From positions 8,273 to 43,331 of the forward strand of contig JAHDEX010000029.1 of the NCBI GenBank assembly GCA_020628545.1: a stretch of DNA of 35,059 nt, given 5' to 3'. The position numbers and the translations under genes were made by a program. The notes under the pieces are model-generated. The model was not told the DNA's origin. It did not search any database and saw nothing but the letters and a program-made list of their open reading frames with translations. Positions 25,899 to 33,618 of this stretch are shown here, piece by piece. Source of the DNA: Paracoccaceae bacterium. GTDB taxonomy: Bacteria; Pseudomonadota; Alphaproteobacteria; Rhodobacterales; Rhodobacteraceae. The first letter of the stretch is position 1; the number at the start of each line of letters is the position of its first letter.

Positions 25899-26830
25899 CT
25901 TTGGAATTGCCTTCTTCTGCAGCGCCGCAGCGCTTGCCGGTCGTTTTGGTGACGGGCCCATCCGGGGCCGGACGCTCGACCGCTGTGCGCGCACTTGAGG
26001 ATCTTGGGTATGAAGTGATCGACAATTTGCCTTTGTCGATGCTGCCGCGATTGCTCGATGGACCGCAAAGCGGCCGCCCTCTCGCCCTCGGGGTCGATGT
26101 GCGCAACCGCGACTTTGGTCCAGAGTTACTTCTTGATATCTTTGACGATTTGGTCGCGCGGACGGATCTTGATGCGCAAATGCTTTACCTTGATGCATCT
26201 GAAGATGTGCTGGTGCGGCGGTACTCAGAAACGCGGCGGCGCCATCCTTTGTCGCCTGACGCATCGCCTGCGTCGGGAATCGCAAGCGAGTTGGCCATGA
26301 TGCTGCCATTGCGAGAGAGGGCGGATGTCTTGCTGAATACATCAGGCCAGTCACCGCACGATCTGAAAGCGGAGATTGAGCGACTCTTTGGTGGGCGCAA
26401 AGGCGCAGTCATGGGCGTGACTGTTCAGTCTTTCTCGTACAAACGCGGTCTTCCGCGCGGATTGGACGTGGTTTTTGACTGCCGGTTCCTGCGCAACCCC
26501 CATTGGGACGCAACGTTACGACCGCGCGACGGCCGCGACCCGGGTGTGGTGGACTACGTCGCGCAGGACGACCGTTACGAGCCATTTTTTGAAAAAGTTC
26601 ATGATTTGGTAATGTTTTTGCTGCCAGCATACAAAGAAGAGGGCAAATCCCACCTCGGCGTTGGCTTTGGGTGTACCGGCGGGCAACACCGATCTGTTGC
26701 CGTGACGGAAAGGCTGGCTTATGCCCTTGAAATGGGCGGATGGCCTGTATCTATACGTCACAGAGAACTTGATCGTCGGGACGGGCGATCACGCTCATCA
26801 AGCTCAGCAAACGCAAGGCACACCGCGTGA
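25895..26830 (+). CDS. rapZ: RapZ-type nucleotide-binding RNase adapter
   Basis: 311-residue member of the RapZ/YvcJ family. In E. coli RapZ guides RNase E to the sRNA GlmZ and senses glucosamine-6-phosphate. Its role in alphaproteobacteria is not settled. The Walker A is GPSGAGRS (21-28), with Arg where the usual Lys stands. [16 protein letters not shown] and [11 protein letters not shown] follow, and the C-terminal domain has [24 protein letters not shown] and [19 protein letters not shown]. After the family end ([10 protein letters not shown]) comes an extra Arg/Ser-rich tail of about 16 residues. It overlaps hprK at its start and the EIIA gene at its end (GTGA). Confidence 0.93.
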   Translation: MTLELPSSAAPQRLPVVLVTGPSGAGRSTAVRALEDLGYEVIDNLPLSMLPRLLDGPQSGRPLALGVDVRNRDFGPELLLDIFDDLVARTDLDAQMLYLDASEDVLVRRYSETRRRHPLSPDASPASGIASELAMMLPLRERADVLLNTSGQSPHDLKAEIERLFGGRKGAVMGVTVQSFSYKRGLPRGLDVVFDCRFLRNPHWDATLRPRDGRDPGVVDYVAQDDRYEPFFEKVHDLVMFLLPAYKEEGKSHLGVGFGCTGGQHRSVAVTERLAYALEMGGWPVSIRHRELDRRDGRSRSSSSANARHTA

Positions 26831-27219
26831 TTGGAATAGTCATCGTTGCTCATGGTCGGCTCGCGGAAGAGTATCGCGCAGCAATGGAACATGTGGTTGG
26901 CCAGCAAGAGGCGGTGCGGACGATTGTGATTGGCGCAGAAGATGACCGCAGCGCAAAACAAGCCGAAATCTGTGATGCTGCGGACGCGGTCGATGATGGC
27001 AGCGGCGTCGTGGTTGTTGTGGATATGTTCGGCGGCTCCCCCTCGAACCTGTCGATCAAGGCGTGCAACCCTGCCAACCGCCGGATCATGTATGGCGCGA
27101 ACCTGCCCATGTTGATCAAACTAGCTAAGTCGCGTCACCGGCCGGTGAAAGAGGCTGTTGAAGCATCATTGAAGGCCGCCCATAAATACATTGACAGTAT
27201 GGCTGTCAACGCGAGTTAG
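26827..27219 (+). CDS. PTS EIIA component, mannose type
   Basis: 130-residue cytoplasmic phosphocarrier of the EIIA-Man fold. The phospho-acceptor His9 lies in [13 protein letters not shown], and [17 protein letters not shown] is the second conserved block. It starts with GTG inside the rapZ stop (GTGA) and is followed nine bases later by ptsH. No membrane EIIC/EIID or EIIB is present, so as in other alphaproteobacteria it should be regulatory rather than for sugar uptake. The partner enzyme I (PtsP or PtsI) is not in this window. Confidence 0.92.
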   Translation: MIGIVIVAHGRLAEEYRAAMEHVVGQQEAVRTIVIGAEDDRSAKQAEICDAADAVDDGSGVVVVVDMFGGSPSNLSIKACNPANRRIMYGANLPMLIKLAKSRHRPVKEAVEASLKAAHKYIDSMAVNAS

Positions 27220-27227
27220 GGCCCCTG

Positions 27228-27497
27228 ATGCCGACCCAGACATTGCAAATTGAGAACATCAAAGGCCTACACGCGCGCGCCTCTGCCAAGTTTGCGGAAG
27301 TTGTTGAGGCGCATGAGGCGTCGGCGACCGTCAGCAAGGACGGTTTGGAGGCCGATGGCGATAGTATTATGGGGCTTTTGATGTTGGCAGCCGGAGTGGG
27401 AAGCTCTATTCAGGTTGAAACCTCTGGCGTGGATGCTGATGCCCTCATGGCTGCACTTGAAGCGCTTGTCGCAGACAAGTTTGGTGAAGGTGACTAG
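27228..27497 (+). CDS. ptsH: Phosphocarrier protein HPr
   Basis: 89-residue PTS phosphocarrier. His15 in KGLHARAS takes phosphate from enzyme I and hands it to EIIA. Ser46 in DGDSIMGLLML is the HprK target, which agrees with hprK being nearby. The C terminus overlaps or abuts the acyltransferase gene, depending on its start. The whole set (HprK, EIIA, HPr) fits the incomplete regulatory PTS of alphaproteobacteria that reports carbon/nitrogen state. Confidence 0.96.
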   Translation: MPTQTLQIENIKGLHARASAKFAEVVEAHEASATVSKDGLEADGDSIMGLLMLAAGVGSSIQVETSGVDADALMAALEALVADKFGEGD

Positions 27498-27513
27498 GCC
27501 TGCTAAGGACGCT

Positions 27514-28395
27514 GTGTTGACGGATGCTACGCACAAATCATTGACAGCGGATACCGAACCGGCGGCGGTGCGTCCCCATTACGACCGCAGTGCATTGTCC
27601 TATGCCGGTTCGTTCGACAGCAAGTTTCGGCGCGGGATCATTCGTACGATTGAATTACTCACCGGCAAGATTACCATTGGGCGGCTAGTCCGCAAGTTTG
27701 AAAAGCAAGGCATTCCGCGCGGGCAGGAGGTCTTTACCCGCATCCTGACCACGATGGGAATTGACCTGCTTACACCTCAGGAAGAGCTGGCGCATATTCC
27801 CAAAACCGGACCTGTGGTGCTAGTGGCGAACCATCCGCATGGTCTTGTGGATGGTGTGGTGTTGGCAGAGCTGATAGGACGCGTCCGGCCCGACTATCGC
27901 ATCCTGACGCGGTCGCTACTGACGGGGCTGGATGAGGAAGCGACGAGCTTTATGATCCCGGTGCCATTTCCCCATCAAAGCGATGCGCAAGAAAAGATGG
28001 TTGAGATGCGGACCCGCGCAATGGAGCATCTGTCAAAGGGTGGTTTGGTTGCGCTTTTCCCGTCGGGGTCAGTGGCCTTTTCTGAAACGATGTTTGGGCC
28101 TGCCGTTGAGGCGCCGTGGAACCCATTTACGGCCAAGCTAATCCGCAAGTCAGGTGCGACTGTCGTGCCGATGTTTTTCGAGGGCAGCAACTCGCGGGCC
28201 TATCAGATCGCCAATCAGGTTTCGGCGACGCTCCGCCAGGGGTTGTTGATCCACGAAATTGCGCGCGCGGTGAACAAGCCAATGGCGCCTATTATTGGCA
28301 AACCGTTTGACCCAGATGAGGTCAATGAACGAATGAAAGATACCACCGCCTTTATGGCGTGGTTACGTGAAACGACGATGAACCTGTCGCGTTAG
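27514..28395 (+). CDS. Lysophospholipid acyltransferase-family protein
   Basis: Probable membrane-associated acyltransferase of about 293 residues. LVANHPHGLVDGVVLAELIG matches the N-H-P-x-G-x-x-D variant of the PlsC/LPLAT active-site block seen in hemolysin-like acyltransferases. LVALFPSGSVAFSE is the second block, and VVPMFFEGSNSRAYQIAN the third. An AAGGA sits at 27505-27509, four bases before GTG 27514 and seven before TTG 27517, so either may be the start. GTG 27490, inside ptsH, is less likely. The acceptor lipid is unknown; ornithine-lipid or phosphatidic-acid synthesis are options. It ends convergently with the dehydrogenase gene, sharing TTAG. Confidence 0.85.
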   Translation: MLTDATHKSLTADTEPAAVRPHYDRSALSYAGSFDSKFRRGIIRTIELLTGKITIGRLVRKFEKQGIPRGQEVFTRILTTMGIDLLTPQEELAHIPKTGPVVLVANHPHGLVDGVVLAELIGRVRPDYRILTRSLLTGLDEEATSFMIPVPFPHQSDAQEKMVEMRTRAMEHLSKGGLVALFPSGSVAFSETMFGPAVEAPWNPFTAKLIRKSGATVVPMFFEGSNSRAYQIANQVSATLRQGLLIHEIARAVNKPMAPIIGKPFDPDEVNERMKDTTAFMAWLRETTMNLSR

Positions 28396-29267
28396 CGCGT
28401 CGGCACCGGCGTTTCGCCAGAATAATCATAGAAACCGCGCTTCGTTTTGCGGCCAAGCCATCCGGCTTCGACGTATTTAGTTAAAAGTGGGCACGGGCGA
28501 TATTTCGTGTCGGCCAGGCCGTCGTGCAGCACGTTCATGATCGCGAGGCAGGTATCCAGACCAATGAAATCGGCCAGCTCAAGTGGCCCCATCGGGTGGT
28601 TCGCGCCGAGTTTCAAGGACGTGTCGATGGATTGGACAGAGCCCACGCCTTCATAAAGCGTATAGATCGCTTCATTGATCATCGGCATCAGGATGCGGTT
28701 TACGATGAAGGCGGGGAAATCTTCGGACGCGGTGGCGGTTTTGCCAAGACGCGCGACCACCTCTTGGCAGGCCTTGAAGGTCTCATCGTTGGTCGCAATG
28801 CCACGGATCAGCTCGACCAATTGCATGATCGGCACCGGATTCATGAAATGGAAGCCCATAAACCGCTCTGGCCGGTCAGTCCGTGCAGCAAGGCGCGTGA
28901 TCGAAATTGACGAGGTGTTCGACGTCAGGATCGTGTTGGGTTTCAGGTGCGGGACGAGGTCTTCGAAGATCGCCGTCTTGATCGTTTCACGTTCTGTCGC
29001 CGCTTCAATAATCAGGTCGCTTTGGCCGAGGTCCGTCAAAGTTGTGGTCGTGCTGATGCGGCCCAGGGCCGCGGCTTTGTCATCGGCTGAGATCAAGTCG
29101 CGGCTAACCTGCCGTTCCATGTTCTTGTCGATGCGCTGCACAGCAGCTGTCAGTGCGTCGGCGTTGATGTCATTGACCTGCACATCATAGCCCGCCAGCG
29201 CAAAGACATGGGCAATGCCGTTGCCCATTTGACCTGCACCCACGATGCCAACACGTTCAATTGTCAT
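28392..29267 (-). CDS. 3-hydroxybutyryl-CoA dehydrogenase
   Basis: NAD(P)-dependent oxidoreductase between acetoacetyl-CoA and 3-hydroxybutyryl-CoA. The 291-residue protein has the Rossmann motif VGIVGAGQMGNGIAHVFALAGYDV, the catalytic block FMGFHFMNPVPIMQLVELIRG with the active His, and the C-terminal domain (IVNRILMPMINEAIYTLYEGVG, NHPMGPLELADFIGLDTCLAIM). ATG 29267 has AAGGAA six bases upstream. A reading from 29285 is not needed. In relatives this gene follows etfA and works in butyrate/PHB and ethylmalonyl-CoA chemistry. Here a divergent DUF6473 gene lies between it and etfA. Confidence 0.94.
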   Translation of the reverse strand: MTIERVGIVGAGQMGNGIAHVFALAGYDVQVNDINADALTAAVQRIDKNMERQVSRDLISADDKAAALGRISTTTTLTDLGQSDLIIEAATERETIKTAIFEDLVPHLKPNTILTSNTSSISITRLAARTDRPERFMGFHFMNPVPIMQLVELIRGIATNDETFKACQEVVARLGKTATASEDFPAFIVNRILMPMINEAIYTLYEGVGSVQSIDTSLKLGANHPMGPLELADFIGLDTCLAIMNVLHDGLADTKYRPCPLLTKYVEAGWLGRKTKRGFYDYSGETPVPTR

Positions 29268-29441
29268 AGCTGTTTCCTTCGCCACACCATGGGCACCTTA
29301 TGCTGCGTGTGCAGGACGCTCAACCTCAACCCAGCGGTGGGTGAGAGATTTCGATTAAGTTCAAATTGTGCGTTTAGCCTTTTGAAAATGAATTTGTCGG
29401 ACCCTGTCTGCGGTAGGTGGAAATTGAGGGGTGTGGGAACC

Positions 29442-30296
29442 ATGAAGTATGACGTCCTTGACGGCGCAACGCTGTCGTATGAGCCATGTCGCTACGGCCT
29501 GTCGCGGATCTATTTCCGCGGGCCGAAAAGGGACCTGGGCTCACCGTATCTGGCCTTTGTCGGCGGTACGGAAACTTTTGGTAAATTTATACAGTCGCCC
29601 TTTCCGGCGCTGGTCGAGCAACAGTTGAAACGGCCGTGTGTGAATTTTGGCTGTGTGAATGGTGGTGTAGATGCCTTTGTGAATGACCCGACGCTGATGG
29701 GGGCCTGTCGTGATGCGGAACTGACGGTTGTGCAGATCATGGGGGCCAATAATCTATCGAACCGTTTCTTTTCCGTTCATCCGCGCCGGAATGATCGTTT
29801 TTTGCGGGCATCCTCTGTCCTGCAGGCGATCTATGGAGAGGTGGATTTTGCCGATTTCACATTCACGCGTCATATGCTCGGCGCGCTTTATGCGGCGTCG
29901 CCAGACCGTTTTGACATCGTTGTGACAGAGTTGCGGGCGGCATGGGTGGCGCGTATGCGCAATATGCTCGACCAAATCGGCAAGCGGGTTGTGTTGCTTT
30001 GGTTCTCGAAGGAGTCGCCATCGGACGTGGCTTGGCAAAAGCGCGTCAATCCGATTGGAGGTGATCCTTTGTTCATCACGAATGCGATGCTCACAGAACT
30101 GAGTGACAAGGTGATGGATATTGTTGTTGTGAACCCGTCGTCGCAGGCGCTGCATGACGGGACGGATGGCATGCGCTTTGCCCCGATGCAGGCGCGCGCC
30201 GCAGCTGATATTCTTGGCCCACGCGCGCATATTGAACTGGCAGAAGTGCTTGCACCAAAGCTGCAGGCTGCGCTTCAGTCCTTGGGGCGCATATGA
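29442..30296 (+). CDS. DUF6473-like protein with a degenerate SGNH-hydrolase pattern
   Basis: 284-residue soluble protein without signal peptide. It begins MKYDVLDGATLSYEPCRYGLSRIYFRGP, which I recognise as the Rhodobacteraceae DUF6473 type. The middle has YLAFVGGTETFGKF, CVNFGCVNGGVDAF and VVQIMGANNLSNR. The end has HDGTDGMRFAPMQA. The order recalls SGNH/GDSL hydrolase blocks I, II, III and V, but the Ser of GDS and the His of DxxH are not evident, so activity is doubtful. The ATG at 29442 fits the family start. An open frame back to 29208 overlaps the dehydrogenase and is rejected. It ends at a terminator shared with etfA. Confidence 0.78.
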   Translation: MKYDVLDGATLSYEPCRYGLSRIYFRGPKRDLGSPYLAFVGGTETFGKFIQSPFPALVEQQLKRPCVNFGCVNGGVDAFVNDPTLMGACRDAELTVVQIMGANNLSNRFFSVHPRRNDRFLRASSVLQAIYGEVDFADFTFTRHMLGALYAASPDRFDIVVTELRAAWVARMRNMLDQIGKRVVLLWFSKESPSDVAWQKRVNPIGGDPLFITNAMLTELSDKVMDIVVVNPSSQALHDGTDGMRFAPMQARAAADILGPRAHIELAEVLAPKLQAALQSLGRI

Positions 30297-30325
30297 AAAG
30301 GCCCGCCGGGTGAGGACGGGCCTTT
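30297..30325. terminator. Bidirectional terminator between the DUF6473-like gene and etfA
   Basis: AAAGGCCCG at 30297-30305 pairs with CGGGCCTTT at 30317-30325, loop 11 bases. The left arm begins directly after the plus-strand stop. On the minus strand (etfA) the stem is followed by TTCAT, completing a CTTTTC run. Confidence 0.8.
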
Positions 30326-30343
30326 CGGTGACTTTCGCGCGGT

Positions 30344-31273
30344 TTAGCCCAGCTTTGATGTCAGCTCTGGCACGGCTTCAAAAAGGTCGGCCACAAGACC
30401 ATAGTCCGCGACCTGGAAGATCGGAGCTTCTTCGTCTTTGTTGATCGCAACGATGATCTTTGAGTCCTTCATGCCCGCCAAGTGCTGGATCGCGCCAGAG
30501 ATACCGACGGCGACATAGAGGTCTGGTGCGACCACCTTGCCAGTCTGGCCCACCTGCCAGTCGTTCGGCGCGTAGCCAGAGTCGACGGCGGCACGGGATG
30601 CACCGACAGCTGCGTTCAGCTTGTCCGCAAGCCCTTCGATCAGTTTGAAGTCTTCTTCGGAACCAACACCGCGACCACCCGACACAACGACACCCGCAGA
30701 TGTCAGTTCTGGACGGTCAGATGCCGCAACCTTGTCTTCGACCCACGAGGAAAGACCGGGGTTTGCTGCAGCGTCGATTTTTTCAACCGGAGCTGACCCG
30801 CCGTCGCCCGCAGCATCAAAGCCAGCGGTCCGGATGGTCATGACTTTGGTTGCGTCAGCAGACTTTACAGTCTGGATCGCGTTGCCCGCGTAGATCGGAC
30901 GTTCAAAGGTTTCCGCATCAACGACGCCTGTCACTTCGGAGATCACCATCGCGTCGAGCAATGCGGCCACACGTGGCAGGATGTTCTTGGACGCGGCAGT
31001 CGAAGGGGCTGCGATATGCGAATACTGGCTTGCGAGACCCACGACTAGGTCGGCCACAGGCTCGGCCAGATCATGGCCATATGCTTCATCCGAGCAGCAC
31101 AGGACTTTTGAGACACCGGCGAGTTTCGCCGCTTCCTCAGCCGCGCCCTCGCAGCCGGAAGAGGCGCAGAGGATTGTGACGTCGCCAAGGCCAGATACTG
31201 CAGACAAGGCCTTGCCAGTCGCGTCTGCGTTCAACTCGCCACCGTTTACTTCAGCAATCAGAAGAACAGCCAT
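30344..31273 (-). CDS. etfA: Electron transfer flavoprotein alpha subunit
   Basis: FAD-binding subunit that collects electrons from acyl-CoA dehydrogenases, such as the methylsuccinyl-CoA dehydrogenase in this window, and delivers them to ETF-ubiquinone oxidoreductase. The 309-residue protein has the N-terminal domain ([15 protein letters not shown]). The C-terminal FAD domain reads [72 protein letters not shown] and [24 protein letters not shown]. The ATG shares one base with the etfB stop (TAATG). Confidence 0.97.
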   Translation of the reverse strand: MAVLLIAEVNGGELNADATGKALSAVSGLGDVTILCASSGCEGAAEEAAKLAGVSKVLCCSDEAYGHDLAEPVADLVVGLASQYSHIAAPSTAASKNILPRVAALLDAMVISEVTGVVDAETFERPIYAGNAIQTVKSADATKVMTIRTAGFDAAGDGGSAPVEKIDAAANPGLSSWVEDKVAASDRPELTSAGVVVSGGRGVGSEEDFKLIEGLADKLNAAVGASRAAVDSGYAPNDWQVGQTGKVVAPDLYVAVGISGAIQHLAGMKDSKIIVAINKDEEAPIFQVADYGLVADLFEAVPELTSKLG

Positions 31274-32031
31274 TACACAGCCCCCGCTTCTTTGAGTTTC
31301 TCGACCAGTTCATCGACAGAGCCGACCATGATGCCTGCCTTGCGGGCTTCTGGTTCGGTCGTGCTGACAACGCTCAGGCGTGGTGTGACGTCAACGCCGT
31401 AGTCAGCGGGTGTCTTTTCATCCAAAGGCTTTTTCTTCGCTTTCATGATGTTGGGCAGCGACGCGTATCGCGGCTCGTTCAAGCGCAGATCAACGGTGAT
31501 GATCGTTGGCAGGTTGACTTTGATGGTTTGCAAGCCGCCGTCAACTTCGCGTGTCACGGTGGCGCTGTCGCCTTCAACGTCGACTTCGGATGCGAAAGTC
31601 GCCTGCGACCAACCGAGCAGGGCAGAGAGCATCTGACCTGTGGCGTTCATGTCGTTGTCGATCGCCTGCTTGCCGCAGATCACCAGCTGTGGAGCCTCTT
31701 CCTTGACAACAGCGGCGAGCAATTTGGCCACGGCGAGTGGTTCGATATCCGTATGCACGTCATCAGCCGCATTGATCAGGATCGCGCGGTCTGCACCCAT
31801 CGCCAATGCAGTCCGCAGTGTTTCCTGAGACTGCTTCACGCCGATGGAGACGGCCACAACCTCTTCCACCTTGCCCGCTTCACGCAGACGGATCGCTTCT
31901 TCGACTGCGATCTCATCAAATGGGTTCATGGACATTTTGACATTGGCGAGGTCGACACCGCTGCCATCCGCTTTCACACGAACTTTCACGTTGTAGTCGA
32001 TCACGCGTTTGACCGGTACGAGGACCTTCAT
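31273..32031 (-). CDS. etfB: Electron transfer flavoprotein beta subunit
   Basis: AMP-binding partner of EtfA. The 252-residue protein begins [23 protein letters not shown], with [44 protein letters not shown] and the signature region [40 protein letters not shown] ribosome binding site precedes the ATG. The upstream 132 bases, up to the merR end, contain GTTAGCGCA (32083-32091), nine bases shared with the pckA palindrome half-site. Confidence 0.97.
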   Translation of the reverse strand: MKVLVPVKRVIDYNVKVRVKADGSGVDLANVKMSMNPFDEIAVEEAIRLREAGKVEEVVAVSIGVKQSQETLRTALAMGADRAILINAADDVHTDIEPLAVAKLLAAVVKEEAPQLVICGKQAIDNDMNATGQMLSALLGWSQATFASEVDVEGDSATVTREVDGGLQTIKVNLPTIITVDLRLNEPRYASLPNIMKAKKKPLDEKTPADYGVDVTPRLSVVSTTEPEARKAGIMVGSVDELVEKLKEAGAV

Positions 32032-32163
32032 CGCGGTGTTCTCCCTTCAGATTCGCGGCACACTTGCGCGCTTGACGCTGTGGTTAGCGCAGCGGACTTG
32101 CGGAAAACAGTGCAAAATCGACGCGCTTTGGCGCAACGACGCCGCGTTTTGTCTCAGAATACG

Positions 32164-32571
32164 TCACGTTTCTTCCGTAGAATGCGCGGGACTGTTCTTC
32201 ACAATCGCATAGTCCACTTCCGAGACTTTGATCGCCCGCTGCACCGCGTGGAGCATGTCGCGCGTCTTTCGTGCTTTGTGGATGACATCGTCAAGTTCGG
32301 CAATGCGGATTGCAAGGAAGCGTTCGAAATCAAAGTTGGGTTCTGCGCCGTGTTCGACCGCTTCCAAAAGCGTGGCCAGATCGGCCACCGAAAGCCCCGC
32401 ATCGCGCGCTTCGGTGATCATTTGAAGCCGTTCAACTGAATCGTCTGGATAGCGCCGATATGTGTTCGTCTCGGACGTTGAGGGCGCAGAGCGGATCAGC
32501 CCGTTCCGTTCGTAGAGACGGATAGTGTCGCGGCTGAGCCCCGACTTTTTCGAAAGTGCACCAATACGCAT
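32164..32571 (-). CDS. MerR-family regulator without cysteines
   Basis: 135-residue DNA-binding protein. The N-terminal winged helix is MRIGALSKKSGLSRDTIRLYERNGLI with the SYRRYP-like NTYRRYPDDSVERLQMITEARDAGLSVADLATLL continuation. A long dimerisation helix follows (ERFLAIRIAELDDVIHKARKTRDMLHAVQRAIK). It contains no cysteine, so it cannot sense metals by thiolates as MerR, CueR or ZntR do. The effector is unknown. GGGAG lies five bases before the ATG. It is divergent from a zinc-ribbon gene, and the shared 88-bp gap holds a long inverted repeat, which suggests it controls that gene and itself. Confidence 0.9.
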   Translation of the reverse strand: MRIGALSKKSGLSRDTIRLYERNGLIRSAPSTSETNTYRRYPDDSVERLQMITEARDAGLSVADLATLLEAVEHGAEPNFDFERFLAIRIAELDDVIHKARKTRDMLHAVQRAIKVSEVDYAIVKNSPAHSTEET

Positions 32572-32580
32572 TGTGCTCCC

Positions 32581-32616
32581 AAAACCATTGACTCAACTCC
32601 ATGGTTTTACCATGCT
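32581..32616 (+). promoter_or_regulatory. MerR-type operator/promoter of the zinc-ribbon gene
   Basis: AAAACCAT, 12 bases, ATGGTTTT form a perfect 8-bp inverted repeat (32581-32608). A -35-like TTGACT (32588-32593) lies inside, and CATGCT (32611-32616) 17 bases further could be a -10. Overlap of a dyad with the promoter spacer fits MerR-family control. Confidence 0.6.
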
Positions 32617-32659
32617 GCGACTCGTCTCACAAGATGCACATGCAAGAGGAGTAAAACCG

Positions 32660-32917
32660 ATGGCTAAGGTGTGTCAGAGCTGCGGAATGCCGATGGACAA
32701 GGATCCCGCAGGCGGCGGAACAGAGGCTAACGGAAGTCGAAGCGGAACGTATTGCTCGCTATGCTACGATGCCGGCGCATTCAGGATGGATGGCATTTCG
32801 GCCCAGGAAATGCAGGATTTCTGCATCGATGCGCTACACAAGAAAGGAATGCCGCGCTTCATGGGCTGGGCCCTGACCCGCGGAATTCCTAAGCTTGATC
32901 GGTGGCGAGAGGCGTAG
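32660..32917 (+). CDS. Small zinc-ribbon protein
   Basis: 85-residue cytoplasmic protein with two CxxC knuckles: VCQSCGMPMD near the N terminus and YCSLCYDAGAF at about residues 32-42, a typical four-cysteine zinc site. The rest is helical (SAQEMQDFCIDALHKKGMPRFMGWALTRGIPKLDRW). It resembles the putative zinc-ribbon family found next to transcription regulators. Its function is unknown. AGAGGAG lies nine bases before the ATG. It is divergent from the cysteine-free MerR gene and probably its target. Confidence 0.85.
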   Translation: MAKVCQSCGMPMDKDPAGGGTEANGSRSGTYCSLCYDAGAFRMDGISAQEMQDFCIDALHKKGMPRFMGWALTRGIPKLDRWREA

Positions 32918-32978
32918 CGCGCGCCGAGGCGCCCGTTGGACAAACCCCTGGTTCCGCCTCTCGTTCTTCCTGTTGCCG

Positions 32979-33058
32979 GATATACATCTCCGCCGCTTTC
33001 AGCGGTTCGCGCTTCCCGTCGCCAGAGATAAATCTCTGCCGCTTTCAGCGGTTCGCGC
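32979..33058. repeat. Two-copy 46-bp-period repeat that includes the end of the adenosyltransferase gene
   Basis: A 26-base unit at 32987-33012 recurs at 33033-33058 with one difference. The eight bases to the left are also similar. Each unit contains CCGCT-TTC-AGCGG, able to form a small hairpin. AGAGAT-AA-ATCTCT lies between the copies. The right copy contains the last codons and the TGA of the minus-strand cob(I)alamin adenosyltransferase gene. Confidence 0.75.
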
Positions 33059-33617
33059 CGGGAACCCACAAAACGTCGTCGGCGCCGTTGGAGTTGGCGA
33101 TGCGGCCGGCTTGGAAGAACCAGTCGGACAGGCGGTTCAGGTATTTCACCGCTGCGGGGTTCACCGACTCCATTGTTGCCAGTTCCACAGTCAGGCGTTC
33201 GGCCCGGCGCGAAACTGTGCGGCATAAATGCAGATGCGCGGAAAGCGCAGAGCCGCCGGGCAGGATGAAGCTCTTGAGCGGCTGGACCTGTTTCGTCATC
33301 CCGTCAATTTCCGTCTCAAGCCGCGCAACTTGTGCGTCTGTGATGCGCAGCGGCGGGTACTCGGCCTCAGCGTCTTTTTCCATGTCAGGACGGCACAGAT
33401 CAGCGCCCAGATCAAAGAGATCGTTCTGGATCATCGCAAGCTGCGCGTCCATGTCCCCAGTCGCGTGCAAACGTGCGAGACCCACGGTTGCATTGGCTTC
33501 ATCCACCGTGCCGTAGGACGTCACGCGCATCGAGTGTTTGGCGACGCGGCTGCCGTTGCCGAGTGCGGTTTCGCCCGCGTCACCGGTTTTCGTGTAAATT
33601 TTATTCAGCGTAACCAA
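33045..33617 (-). CDS. Cob(I)alamin adenosyltransferase, PduO type
   Basis: Makes adenosylcobalamin from cob(I)alamin and ATP, the cofactor needed by the ethylmalonyl-CoA and methylmalonyl-CoA mutases of the same metabolism. The 190-residue protein begins MVTLNKIYTKTGDAGETALGNG (ATP-binding N terminus). SYGTVDEANATVGLAR, FILPGGSALSAHLHLCRTVSRRAER and VKYLNRLSDWFFQAGRIAN follow. I chose TTG at 33617: AAGGGG lies nine bases upstream, the family starts here, and it follows the twin-TM stop by one base. An ATG at 33650 would add 11 residues and overlap that gene. The stop codon is inside a small tandem repeat. Confidence 0.92.
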   Translation of the reverse strand: MVTLNKIYTKTGDAGETALGNGSRVAKHSMRVTSYGTVDEANATVGLARLHATGDMDAQLAMIQNDLFDLGADLCRPDMEKDAEAEYPPLRITDAQVARLETEIDGMTKQVQPLKSFILPGGSALSAHLHLCRTVSRRAERLTVELATMESVNPAAVKYLNRLSDWFFQAGRIANSNGADDVLWVPGANR

Positions 33618-33618
33618 G

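Noticed and set aside
32979-33058. CRISPR array
   Set aside because: Only two copies with a 20-base gap, one copy inside a gene end, and no cas gene in the window.
32764-33225. Minus-strand open frame across the two-copy repeat
   Set aside because: Basic, low-complexity product without ribosome binding site; overlaps the zinc-ribbon gene and the adenosyltransferase end in another frame.
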